From: an uncultured Pelagibacteraceae bacterium | Lineage (GTDB): Bacteria > Pseudomonadota > Alphaproteobacteria > Pelagibacterales > Pelagibacteraceae | Assembly: GCA_902527635.1 (NCBI GenBank) | Contig: CABZPS010000009.1 | Coordinates: 1 to 34,501 of the forward strand | Direction: 5' to 3' | Length of the DNA stretch: 34,501 bases | Shown: in pieces, positions 6,295 to 14,215 of the stretch | Layout of the letters: each line of letters opens with the position of its first letter | Numbering within the stretch: position 1 is the first letter of the stretch | Translations under genes and position numbers: made by a program | Notes under the pieces: generated by a model | Databases searched by the model: none | The model's input: the letters and a program-made list of their open reading frames with translations, nothing else | What the model was told of the DNA's origin: nothing

Positions 6295-7101
6295 ATGAAA
6301 AAAAAATTTACAATTTTGATTTTCACCGACTTAGACGGTTCACTTTTACACAGAGATACGTTTAAATTCGACCCAATCAAACTTTACATAAGAAGCCTTG
6401 TAAATAATGGAATTATTATTATTCCAAATTCAAGCAAAACCGAAAAAGAAATTGAAAAATTTAATGAGGAATTAGGTATTGAGCTTCCTTTCATTTCAGA
6501 AAATGGTTCATCAATTCATGGTTTAAATTTAATAAATAAAAATTTTCCAAACAAAATAATTCTTAGTAGAGAAAAAGAAGAATTACTGAAAATTTTTAAT
6601 TTAAAAGTGCCTGAAAAAATAAAAAATAAATGTCTTTTAATTTCCAAATTAGACAAAAAAAAACAAGAAGAAATATTTGGGCAAAAGGATGACAAACTTA
6701 AAAATGTTTTAAGTAGAAATTATACTTTGCCTATTTTATTTATTGGAAAAAAAATAGAAAAAAATAAACTATTAAAAATTCTAAACGATAATTCATTAAC
6801 TTTACAAGATGGTGGACGTGTCTCAAACTTATGTGATAAGGTTAATAAAGTAAAATCTATGAATAAAGTCATAAAAATTTTAAAGAAAACCGAAGATAAG
6901 ATTAAAACTATTGCAGTTGGTGATAACTATAATGATATAGATATGCTAAAAAATAGCGATATTCCTTGCTTAGTTTTTAATGATCAGTTTAAACTTGATC
7001 AAATTAATATTAATAATCTTGAATTTTCAAATAAACCATCTCCAGAAGGCTGGGCTGATGTGATTAAAATGGCTCTAGCTAAATTAAATCATAATGTCTA
7101 A
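6295..7101 (+). CDS. Glucosyl-3-phosphoglycerate phosphatase (MPGP-type HAD)
   Basis: HAD phosphatase of the mannosyl-3-phosphoglycerate phosphatase subfamily, expected to convert glucosyl-3-phosphoglycerate to glucosylglycerate in the cytoplasm. Motif 1 is TDLDGSLL with nucleophile D12 and acid/base D14; motif 2 is the NSSKT segment at 45-49; the cap carries FISENGSSIHG (67-76); K187 lies in a KVKSMN segment; motif 4 is GDNYNDIDML (209-218). The length of 268 is normal for the family. The sequence alone would allow a mannosyl substrate, but the next gene eight bases downstream is a GpgS-type synthase, which decides for the glucosyl compound. First gene of the three-gene osmolyte operon. Confidence 0.85.
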   Translation: MKKKFTILIFTDLDGSLLHRDTFKFDPIKLYIRSLVNNGIIIIPNSSKTEKEIEKFNEELGIELPFISENGSSIHGLNLINKNFPNKIILSREKEELLKIFNLKVPEKIKNKCLLISKLDKKKQEEIFGQKDDKLKNVLSRNYTLPILFIGKKIEKNKLLKILNDNSLTLQDGGRVSNLCDKVNKVKSMNKVIKILKKTEDKIKTIAVGDNYNDIDMLKNSDIPCLVFNDQFKLDQININNLEFSNKPSPEGWADVIKMALAKLNHNV

Positions 7102-7109
7102 ACTTAAAT

Positions 7110-8330
7110 ATGAGTGAATTTTCTCAAAATGGAATAATCTCAACTTTGCATGATTTTGGGACGAGATCCACAACAGAGATTGAAAAAGATTTATTAAAAT
7201 TTTCTAAAGAAAGAAAGATGGAGTTAATTTTACCCTGTCTTTACTCAGAGCTGGAGGGTAATGCTTTACCTAATATTGTAGAGGAAATTAGTAGAACAAA
7301 ATATTTAGATCATATTATAGTTGGTCTTGATAAAGCTAACGAAAATCAAGCAAAAAAAGCCTGGAAGTTTTTCAAAAAACTAAAAACACCCTTTTCTCTT
7401 TTGTGGAACGATGGACCTGGACTAAAAAAACTTGATAAAGAATTGAAGAAAAAAGATCTTGCACCAAGTGAACTCGGTAAGGGAAGAAATGTTTGGTATT
7501 GTATTGGTATGTCTATTGCAAGAGATACTGCACGTTCTGTTGCTTTACATGACTGCGATATAAAAACCTATGATAGAAGAATGTTAGCTAAACTTTTTTA
7601 TCCAGTTGTAAACCCTCTTTTTAACTTTGAATTTTGTAAAGGATATTATCCAAGAGTTGCTAACGGAAAAATGAATGGCCGAGTTGCAAGATTACTTGTT
7701 TTTCCTTTACTAACTGCTCTCGAGAAAACTATTGGTGTTAGTAGCTATTTAGAGTTTATGAAGTCTTTTAAATATCCTTTGGCTGGTGAGTTCTCTTTTA
7801 GACGGAATGTTTTACCAGAATTAAGGATATCTTCTGATTGGGGTATTGAAGTTGGTATTTTATCTGAAATGCAAAGAAGTTTCTCACCTCAAAATATTTG
7901 TCAGGTCGATTTAGCTGATACTTATGATCACAAACATCAAATTTTATCTAGCGACGATGAAACCAAAGGTTTATCTAGAATGTCGATTGATATAATTAAA
8001 ACATTCATTAAAAAATTGGCTACTCAAGGAAATACATTTAGTAGAGAAAAATTTAGATCTCTAAAAGCAACTTATTATAGATCTGCTTTAGATTTAATTG
8101 ATATTTATCGAACTGATGCATATATGAATGGATTAAAATTTGATTCACATACAGAAGAAAAAGCAGTTGAATTATTTGCTGTAAATATAATGAAGGCTGG
8201 AGAGGCATTTATTCTTAATCCAATGGATACACCTTTTATACCTACGTGGAGTAGGGTTAAAAGTGCAATACCTGATTTTTTGGGGAGGCTAGAAAGAGTT
8301 GTTGATGAGGATAACAAAAAATATAGTTAA
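7110..8330 (+). CDS. gpgS: Glucosyl-3-phosphoglycerate synthase (GT81)
   Basis: Retaining GT-A glycosyltransferase that joins glucose from a nucleotide donor to 3-phosphoglycerate, the committed step of glucosylglycerate synthesis. The 406-residue protein shows the GT81 pattern: LPCLYSELEG (41-50), GKGRNVW (123-129), the metal-binding HDCDIKTYD (147-155), YYPRVANGKMNGRVARLL (179-196), YPLAGEFSFRR (222-232), DWGIEVG (243-249) and the late histidines in YDHKHQ (272-277). It lies eight bases after the phosphatase gene, and its TAA shares a base with the next ATG (8330). Glucosylglycerate is a nitrogen-free compatible solute in marine bacteria and archaea, which suits a nitrogen-limited cell. Confidence 0.92.
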   Translation: MSEFSQNGIISTLHDFGTRSTTEIEKDLLKFSKERKMELILPCLYSELEGNALPNIVEEISRTKYLDHIIVGLDKANENQAKKAWKFFKKLKTPFSLLWNDGPGLKKLDKELKKKDLAPSELGKGRNVWYCIGMSIARDTARSVALHDCDIKTYDRRMLAKLFYPVVNPLFNFEFCKGYYPRVANGKMNGRVARLLVFPLLTALEKTIGVSSYLEFMKSFKYPLAGEFSFRRNVLPELRISSDWGIEVGILSEMQRSFSPQNICQVDLADTYDHKHQILSSDDETKGLSRMSIDIIKTFIKKLATQGNTFSREKFRSLKATYYRSALDLIDIYRTDAYMNGLKFDSHTEEKAVELFAVNIMKAGEAFILNPMDTPFIPTWSRVKSAIPDFLGRLERVVDEDNKKYS

Positions 8331-10054
8331 TGTTATCCAAAATAAACCAAAGACAGATTTTCTCTAAAATTAATAATATATATCGAGCTCATTGCAACAA
8401 AGAGGATATTAACTTTTATACTACCGAAGTCATACAGATTTTAAACCAATTTAACCAAAAAAATATAAAAAAGAAAAAGAACATATCAGAAAAAACTTCG
8501 ATGCTTATATGCTATGGCGATAGCATTTTTGACCAAAATCAAAAACATTCAATTAAAGTATTTAAAAAATTCTTCCAAAAAAAATTAATTAAAAATTTTA
8601 ATACCGTTCACTTTTTACCATTTTATCCTTCAAGCAGTGATAGTGGCTTCGCAGTAAAAGATCATTACAAAATAGATGGCAAACTTGGCAATTGGTCCGA
8701 TATAAAAAATTTTTCCAAAAAAAGTGATGTGATGGCAGATATTGTCATTAATCATTCATCAGCAAGAGGTTTATGGTTCAAAAATTTTTTAAAAGCAAGA
8801 AGACCTGGTAAAGATTATTTTTTAACTGTAGACACTAAATTTGATATCTCAAAAGTTGTAAGGCCAAGAGATCATAAACTTTTAAAAAAGATAGATATAT
8901 TTAACAAAACTGACTATCTTTGGCGAACATTCAGTCCAGATCAATTAGACTTAAATTTTAAAAACCCAGCAGTGTTATTACGCTTTATAAAAATCATGAT
9001 TAACTTAATTAATCATGGAGTGACCCTTTTTAGATTAGATGCAATTGCTTATCTTTGGAAAGAAAGTGGAACGAAGTGTATTAACTTAAACAAAACACAT
9101 GAGATCATAAAACTCCTAAGAATTATTTCCGGCTTACTTAATACTCAAACCTTAATAGTTACAGAAACAAACTTGCCTGAAAAAGAAAACTTGAGTTACT
9201 TCGGAAAAAATGATGAAGCTAATTGGATATATAATTTTTCCTTACCACCTTTATTAATCCACGCTTTCTTATTTGAAAATAACTCGTATCTTTACAATTG
9301 GAGTAAAAAACTTCCGAAAAGTAAAAATGGAAATTGTTATTTAAATTTCATTGCATCACATGATGGAATTGGAATGAGACCCACTGAAGGATTATTAAGT
9401 AATAAAGTTTTAAAAGATTTTCTTAAAAGATTAAAGAAAAATGGGTCAAAGTTTTCTTATAGAAAAATTCAAAATAAATCAAAAAAGGTTTATGAGGCAA
9501 ATATAACAGTATTCGATGCTCTAAAAAAAACTAATTATGACGATGGTAAGTTTGCATTTGAAAGATATATTTCCGCTCATTCAATAATGATAGCATTCGA
9601 AGGAATCCCAGCGATTTATTTCAACTCCATGTTTGGAACATCTAATGATGAGGCAAAATTTGTGATTACTGGAAATAATCGAGATGTAAATAGATATAAA
9701 TGGAATTTGAGAAATATTTCAAACAAACTTAATAATAAAGATTCTAAAGAGAATTATTTTTATAAAAAGATTTCCAATCTATTAAGTATCAAAAAAGATC
9801 AAAAAGCGTTTCATCCAAACGCAAGTAGAGAGAATATCAATCTTGGACCAAAAATATTTTCTTTTAAAAGAGAAAGTATTGATAAAAAACAAATAATAAT
9901 CTGCATAACAAATCTCTCCTCAAAAATTCAATATTTCAAGTTAAATAAAAAGTTTTTAAAATATAAAGACTTATTAGGAAGTAAAATATTTTTTACACTT
10001 GATAAAAAAATTAAATTAAATCCATGTCAAACAATCTGGCTTTCTAATAGATAA
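8330..10054 (+). CDS. Glucosylglycerate phosphorylase-like GH13_18 enzyme
   Basis: Sucrose-phosphorylase-like glycoside phosphorylase of GH13 subfamily 18, 574 residues. The barrel motifs are present in order: FLPFYPSSSDSGFAVKDH (95-112), ADIVINHSS (136-144), FRLDAIAYLWK (234-244) with nucleophile D237, VTETNLP (277-283) with acid/base E279, and ASHDGIGMRP (342-351) with transition-state Asp D345. Overlap by one base with gpgS and the operon context point to glucosylglycerate phosphorylase, which splits glucosylglycerate with phosphate into glucose 1-phosphate and glycerate; sucrose phosphorylase is the alternative. It would allow the osmolyte to be reclaimed without losing the energy of the glycosidic bond. 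It ends one base before the convergent Anbu gene. Confidence 0.85.
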   Translation: MLSKINQRQIFSKINNIYRAHCNKEDINFYTTEVIQILNQFNQKNIKKKKNISEKTSMLICYGDSIFDQNQKHSIKVFKKFFQKKLIKNFNTVHFLPFYPSSSDSGFAVKDHYKIDGKLGNWSDIKNFSKKSDVMADIVINHSSARGLWFKNFLKARRPGKDYFLTVDTKFDISKVVRPRDHKLLKKIDIFNKTDYLWRTFSPDQLDLNFKNPAVLLRFIKIMINLINHGVTLFRLDAIAYLWKESGTKCINLNKTHEIIKLLRIISGLLNTQTLIVTETNLPEKENLSYFGKNDEANWIYNFSLPPLLIHAFLFENNSYLYNWSKKLPKSKNGNCYLNFIASHDGIGMRPTEGLLSNKVLKDFLKRLKKNGSKFSYRKIQNKSKKVYEANITVFDALKKTNYDDGKFAFERYISAHSIMIAFEGIPAIYFNSMFGTSNDEAKFVITGNNRDVNRYKWNLRNISNKLNNKDSKENYFYKKISNLLSIKKDQKAFHPNASRENINLGPKIFSFKRESIDKKQIIICITNLSSKIQYFKLNKKFLKYKDLLGSKIFFTLDKKIKLNPCQTIWLSNR

Positions 10055-10055
10055 A

Positions 10056-10781
10056 TTATTTTTCCCAATCAAATCTTGGAAAAGAATTAAAAATTTTAAA
10101 TATACCATCTGACCATTGATTACATACTTTAGAATATTCATCATCAGCAATATTCAAACATTTTTGTGACAGAATTTTATACCCATCTTTTTTATAAACT
10201 ACGAAATCAATTGGTGGCCCTACGGTCAGGTCACTTTTTAAAGTAGAGTCGATTGAAATCAAAGCACATCTAGAGGCATCTCCAATTGAGACATCAGGTT
10301 TTATAACTCTATCTAAAATTGGTTTACCATATTTTACCTCACCGATTACTAGATAAGGTTTACTGTCTGCTGGCTTGATATAATTACCTTGTGGGTAGAC
10401 TAAATAAAGTTCCATCGGTTGATCTTTAATTTGTCCGCCGACTATAAAAGTTGATCCTAATAAAACTGTATCAGTGTTTATTCCTTTTGGCATTGAGTGT
10501 TCAACATTAAGAGATCCAACATAAGAGGCTATTTGATCAAAATCTTTACAGGTATTTAAATTCATTATTCCAGTTTTATCTTCTAAATCTTTTTCAATAG
10601 ATTTATATACAGCTTGTGAAGTACCTAGATTTCCAGAGGTAACAATAATTATTGTTCTGTCACCAACATCATATGTAAACATTTTAGTATAAATATTTAC
10701 GTTATCTAATCCTGCATTAGTTCTTGAATCTGATGCAAAAACTAGACCATTATTTGCTTTTATTCCTATACAATAAGTCAT
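10056..10781 (-). CDS. Anbu, proteasome-like peptidase (ancestral beta subunit)
   Basis: Bacterial proteasome-related Ntn-hydrolase of the Anbu/BPH type, 241 residues. After removal of the initiator Met, Thr2 becomes the N-terminal nucleophile (MTYCIGIK). SDSRTNAG gives the supporting D18, and YTKMF gives K33, matching the proteasome Thr-Asp-Lys set. SLNVEHSMP and the long C-terminal segment with DPS-like VGPPIDF are typical of Anbu rather than HslV. In other bacteria Anbu sits with a circularly permuted ATP-grasp protein, an alpha-E protein and a transglutaminase-like protein. Here only the ATP-grasp gene is adjacent, divergent across 109 bases. A 7-bp inverted repeat lies eight bases upstream of the start. 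Confidence 0.88.
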   Translation of the reverse strand: MTYCIGIKANNGLVFASDSRTNAGLDNVNIYTKMFTYDVGDRTIIIVTSGNLGTSQAVYKSIEKDLEDKTGIMNLNTCKDFDQIASYVGSLNVEHSMPKGINTDTVLLGSTFIVGGQIKDQPMELYLVYPQGNYIKPADSKPYLVIGEVKYGKPILDRVIKPDVSIGDASRCALISIDSTLKSDLTVGPPIDFVVYKKDGYKILSQKCLNIADDEYSKVCNQWSDGIFKIFNSFPRFDWEK

Positions 10782-10788
10782 TAATTTT

Positions 10789-10811
10789 AAGCAATATTTT
10801 TAAAATTGCTT
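10789..10811. repeat. Inverted repeat in the Anbu/ATP-grasp divergent region
   Basis: AAGCAAT (10789-10795) and ATTGCTT (10805-10811) form a perfect 7-bp inverted repeat with a nine-base A/T spacer. On the minus strand it lies seven bases upstream of the Anbu ATG, where it could be an operator shared by the divergent pair or a hairpin masking the translation start. Confidence 0.4.
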
Positions 10812-10890
10812 TATGTATAATCTATTTCTCACATAACAGGTATAACAAATACACAATTGAATTAATTAATTTAAAATTTGAAGATGTTAA

Positions 10891-12333
10891 ATGACCTCTA
10901 AATTATGGAAAGATTATAACGCGAAATATGCATATGATGGTTATTTTACAGCGGATAATAAACTAAGAAAACATGCACTTATAATTTCTAGTATCCTAGA
11001 AAAATATGGCAAAAAAAAACTACAAGAAATAGAAAAAAATTGTCAAAGTACAATTAGTGCTAGGGGAATAAATTTTAGAGTTTACGCTGCAAATAATAGA
11101 GCTGAAGAAAAAAAATGGCCTTTAGATATCATCCCAAGAATAATTCCTAAACTTGCTTGGAACAAAATTTCAAAAGGTTTAAGACAAAGAGCGAACGCTC
11201 TTAATCTTTTTATTGACGATATTTATAATCAAAAAAAAATTTTTAAGGATAAAGTAGTGCCAGAAGACATAATTTTAAAATCTCCTTATTATGTAAAACA
11301 GTGTGAAGGTTTTTCGCCAAAATTTAAAGCTTGGTCAAACATATCTGGGATCGATTTAATTCGAAATAAAAATGGTGAATATTTAGTGCTTGAAGATAAT
11401 TTGAGAGTACCATCTGGTGTTTCTTATATGTTGGAGAACAGAATGGTTATGAGAGATGTTTTTCCGGAGCTATTTACTAGATATAAAGTTTCATCAATTC
11501 ACCAGTATACAAATAAATTATACAATTGTATGGTTGAGTGTATTCCAAAAAAAACAGCTAACCCCCACATGGTTGTTTTAACTCCAGGAATTTATAACTC
11601 GGCTTACTTTGAACACTCATTTTTAGCAGAGCAAATGGGGATCGCTCTAGTAGAGGGTAAAGATCTCTTCGTTGAAGATGATAATGTTTATATGAAAACT
11701 GTCAAAGGGCCTTTAAAAGTTGACTGTATATATAGAAGACTTGATGATAGTTTTTTGGATCCTAAAGTATTTAATAAAGAGTCCTTGATAGGAGTTCCAG
11801 GCTTATTTAAGTGTTGGTTAAAAAAAAATGTTGGTATCTTAAATGCAATAGGAACAGGTGTTGCTGATGACAAGGTTGTCTACTCGTTTGTGAATAAAAT
11901 GATTATCTATTATCTGGGGGAACAACCTATATTAAATCAAGTTGAAACATATTTATGTCACGACAAACAACAAAAAAAATATGTTTTAGAAAATCTATCT
12001 AAGTTAGTTGTAAAACCAGCAAATGCCTCGGGTGGATATGGATTGATGATAGGACCCAAAGCCCCCAAGAAAGAAATTGAAGAGGTAAGACAGAAAATTT
12101 TAAAAAATCCAAGAGAATTTATTGCGCAGCCACTAGAAGTATTATCAACTGGTCCAACTATAACTAATAATGATATCGAACCAAGACATCTTGATTTAAG
12201 ACCATTCGTTTTATCAGGAAAATCAAATTATGTGACTTCAGGTGGACTAACAAGAGTAGCTTTAAGAAAAGGTAGCACTATTGTAAATAGTTCACAAGGT
12301 GGTGGATCTAAAGATACCTTAATTGTTGGTTAA
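10891..12333 (+). CDS. Circularly permuted type 2 ATP-grasp protein
   Basis: A 480-residue protein of the circularly permuted ATP-grasp family predicted to ligate amino groups to carboxylates, possibly building small peptides or peptide tags. Recognisable segments are RGINFRVYA (58-66), WPLDIIPRII (76-85), the family signature EDNLRVPSGVSYMLENR (168-184), GIALVEGKDL, IYRRLDDSFLDP and the ATP-binding lysine segment VVKPANASGGYGL near 372-384. It is divergent from Anbu, its usual genomic partner. The alpha-E and transglutaminase genes that normally follow are missing: the next gene is a convergent gamma-glutamylcyclotransferase-like gene 10 bases away. The substrate is unknown for the family. 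Confidence 0.87.
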   Translation: MTSKLWKDYNAKYAYDGYFTADNKLRKHALIISSILEKYGKKKLQEIEKNCQSTISARGINFRVYAANNRAEEKKWPLDIIPRIIPKLAWNKISKGLRQRANALNLFIDDIYNQKKIFKDKVVPEDIILKSPYYVKQCEGFSPKFKAWSNISGIDLIRNKNGEYLVLEDNLRVPSGVSYMLENRMVMRDVFPELFTRYKVSSIHQYTNKLYNCMVECIPKKTANPHMVVLTPGIYNSAYFEHSFLAEQMGIALVEGKDLFVEDDNVYMKTVKGPLKVDCIYRRLDDSFLDPKVFNKESLIGVPGLFKCWLKKNVGILNAIGTGVADDKVVYSFVNKMIIYYLGEQPILNQVETYLCHDKQQKKYVLENLSKLVVKPANASGGYGLMIGPKAPKKEIEEVRQKILKNPREFIAQPLEVLSTGPTITNNDIEPRHLDLRPFVLSGKSNYVTSGGLTRVALRKGSTIVNSSQGGGSKDTLIVG

Positions 12334-12343
12334 AAAATAAATT

Positions 12344-12745
12344 TTAAATTATTAGAGCTTTTTCTAAATATTTTAAATCGAGTTTACAATCTTTGTATCC
12401 ACGCTTGACTACATTTAAATATCTTTCAGTTGGAAATCTAAAAGGCGTTTTTTTTGTCATGGTATAAGTCATTACTTTGTCACCTTCATGTAAGAAATAA
12501 TATTTTTTATATAAAATTGGAAAGTCTTCATAAATATCTAGTTTTTTTTCATCGCTCTTTGATATTTCAAATAAACCACCTGGAACAATTGAATTTTTTT
12601 TAGGTTCAATATCAGCTGCTCTATATTTACTTCGAAAAGTTAATCTAAAATCTTCTAAATCTATCTTTTTTAGAAAAACACTATCCTTACATCTTCCTTT
12701 CATTTGAATATGATGAAGATTACTACCGTAAGCGAAGTAAAGCAT
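12344..12745 (-). CDS. Gamma-glutamylcyclotransferase-like protein (AIG2/GGCT fold)
   Basis: A 133-residue GGCT-fold protein. The family loop YGSNL is at 6-10 directly after the N-terminal strand, and the catalytic glutamate is E73 in IYEDFPILYKKYYF, as in gamma-glutamyl(amine) cyclotransferases. Such enzymes release 5-oxoproline from gamma-glutamyl peptides or amines. PGGLFEIS (55-62) is the expected middle strand. It starts immediately after the stop of the CinA-like gene, so both are translated from one mRNA. Its closeness to the Anbu/ATP-grasp locus is notable because ATP-grasp ligases can make gamma-glutamyl bonds, but it is on the opposite strand and the link is speculative. Confidence 0.8.
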   Translation of the reverse strand: MLYFAYGSNLHHIQMKGRCKDSVFLKKIDLEDFRLTFRSKYRAADIEPKKNSIVPGGLFEISKSDEKKLDIYEDFPILYKKYYFLHEGDKVMTYTMTKKTPFRFPTERYLNVVKRGYKDCKLDLKYLEKALII

Positions 12746-13495
12746 TTATCTCTCTACAATTTCGATATCTTTTTCTTTTATAAATTTTAAAATTTGAGTA
12801 TTGCAATAGTCAATTTTAGACTGATTTTCAGATCTCAAAACAATCGATACACCAAGCTTACCAGCGTGAAAAAAAGGATAACTTCCAATTTCAACATCTT
12901 GGTTTTGATCTTGAACTTTCATTAGTGAATTAGCAATTTCACTTTCGACTGTTCTTAAATTAATTGTGTGACTTAAAATTGGTTCTCCACCAGCTAATTT
13001 ATTCTTTAATCCACCTAACATAGACTTCATTATTGATGGTACACCTGGTAAACAAAATACATTTTCAACACTAAATCCTGGAGCACCACTTGTTGGATTT
13101 AAAATTAATTCTGCATCTTCTGGCATCCATGCCATTCTTTGTCTACCTTTATTGAATTCTCCTTTTTTGTAATAAGAATCTAAAATCTTAAAAGCTTCTT
13201 TGTGTATTTCATATTTTCGATTGAAAGTTTTTGAAACGGACTGTGCAGTAATATCGTCATGAGTAGGACCAATCCCTCCAGTTGTAAAAACATAATCATT
13301 AGATTTTCTTAAAATATTAAGGGTATCAACAATTATTTTTTCTACATCGGGAATAACTCTTACTTCTTTTACTTTTATACCAATTGAATTAAGCCAAAGA
13401 GCTAATGTGCTGGTATTTGTGTCTTGAGTTCTTCCTGATAAAATTTCATTACCAATTATCAAAATTGCAGCATTAACTTTTTTGTTTTTAATCAT
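12746..13495 (-). CDS. CinA N-terminal/MoaB-like molybdopterin-binding domain protein
   Basis: A 249-residue protein consisting of the MoCF/CinA N-terminal domain without the C-terminal nicotinamide-nucleotide amidase domain. Motifs are LIIGNEILSGR (12-22), DTNTSTLALWL, FTTGGIGPTHDD (70-81), a MPEDAELI segment, NPTSGAPGF and CLPGVPSIM in the order seen in the family. Such proteins are annotated as competence/damage-inducible protein A or molybdopterin-binding; pyrophosphatase activity on ADP-ribose is known for full CinA, but the job of the short form is unclear. Its start is 21 bases from the divergent sfsA start, and the candidate promoters overlap. Confidence 0.82.
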   Translation of the reverse strand: MIKNKKVNAAILIIGNEILSGRTQDTNTSTLALWLNSIGIKVKEVRVIPDVEKIIVDTLNILRKSNDYVFTTGGIGPTHDDITAQSVSKTFNRKYEIHKEAFKILDSYYKKGEFNKGRQRMAWMPEDAELILNPTSGAPGFSVENVFCLPGVPSIMKSMLGGLKNKLAGGEPILSHTINLRTVESEIANSLMKVQDQNQDVEIGSYPFFHAGKLGVSIVLRSENQSKIDYCNTQILKFIKEKDIEIVER

Positions 13496-13510
13496 TATTA
13501 TATGTATAAT
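13482..13510 (+). promoter_or_regulatory. Promoter of sfsA and the purine operon
   Basis: TTGTTT (13482-13487) and a consensus TATAAT (13505-13510) are 17 bases apart. The expected start site falls on the ATG at 13517, predicting a leaderless mRNA. The ATG at 13502 overlaps the -10 element, which argues against its use. The -35 lies inside the CinA-like coding sequence. An opposing candidate, TTGGTA (13530-13525) with TATACA (13508-13503), 16 bases apart, would serve the CinA-like gene. Confidence 0.5.
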
Positions 13511-13516
13511 TTGAAA

Positions 13517-14215
13517 ATGGAATTTACCAAGTCTTTAATAAAAGGCAAATTAATCAAAAGATACAAACGTTTTTTTGTTGATATTAAATTAGATAATCAA
13601 GTAGTTACGGCACATTGTCCTAACACTGGATCCATGAAAGGTTTATTAGATGTGGGAAATGAGGCTTATCTCTTAAAAAATGATGATCCAAAAAGAAAGT
13701 TGAAATACACACTTCAAATTCTAAAAGCTAAGGGAAATCTTGTTGGAGTAAATACCCATTTAGCTAACAAAATTGTTCACAATGGTCTCATGAAAAATCT
13801 TATTAAAGAGTTAAAGAATAATGAAACAATCAAACCAGAAGTTTTTTTTAATAAAGAGACAAGATTCGATTTTTTAGCTCTAAAAAATAATAAAGAGATC
13901 TTTGTAGAGGTAAAAAATGTGACGCTTTTTCGAGATAAAAAAACTGCTGAATTTCCTGATGCAATTACCTCAAGAGGATCAAAACATTTGCTCACCCTTA
14001 TTGATGCCATAAAAAAAGGTTATAAAACATACTTAATTTTTCTAGTGCAAATACAAAATATGGAAAACTTTAAAATAGCAAAAGACATTGACCCAGAATA
14101 TTATAATAATTATCAGGTTGCTAAAAAAGCAGGAGTAAATTTCTTAGCTTATAGATGTAAAATTAGTCCAAAAAAAATTTTGATTGAAAAAAAAATAAAA
14201 ATTATAAATGAATAA
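13517..14215 (+). CDS. sfsA: SfsA family nuclease-like protein
   Basis: SfsA homolog, 232 residues, with an OB-like N-terminal part and a restriction-endonuclease-like C-terminal domain. The start at 13517 gives MEFTKSLIKGKLIKRYKRF, which aligns end to end with the known E. coli N-terminus, and the upstream ATG at 13502 lies within the promoter. Conserved stretches are AHCPNTGSMKG, GVNTHLANK, the nuclease-like RFDFLA and EVKNVTL, FPDAITSRGSKHL and AYRCKISP. The biological role is uncertain: it was named for sugar fermentation stimulation and is reported to bind DNA. It overlaps map by eight bases and heads a nine-gene run that continues to grxD. Confidence 0.92.
   Translation: MEFTKSLIKGKLIKRYKRFFVDIKLDNQVVTAHCPNTGSMKGLLDVGNEAYLLKNDDPKRKLKYTLQILKAKGNLVGVNTHLANKIVHNGLMKNLIKELKNNETIKPEVFFNKETRFDFLALKNNKEIFVEVKNVTLFRDKKTAEFPDAITSRGSKHLLTLIDAIKKGYKTYLIFLVQIQNMENFKIAKDIDPEYYNNYQVAKKAGVNFLAYRCKISPKKILIEKKIKIINE

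Noticed and set aside
13502..13516. ATG at 13502 as the sfsA start
   Set aside because: It overlaps the -10 element, lies six bases from the divergent start and adds five residues absent from the E. coli SfsA N-terminus, which aligns from the ATG at 13517.
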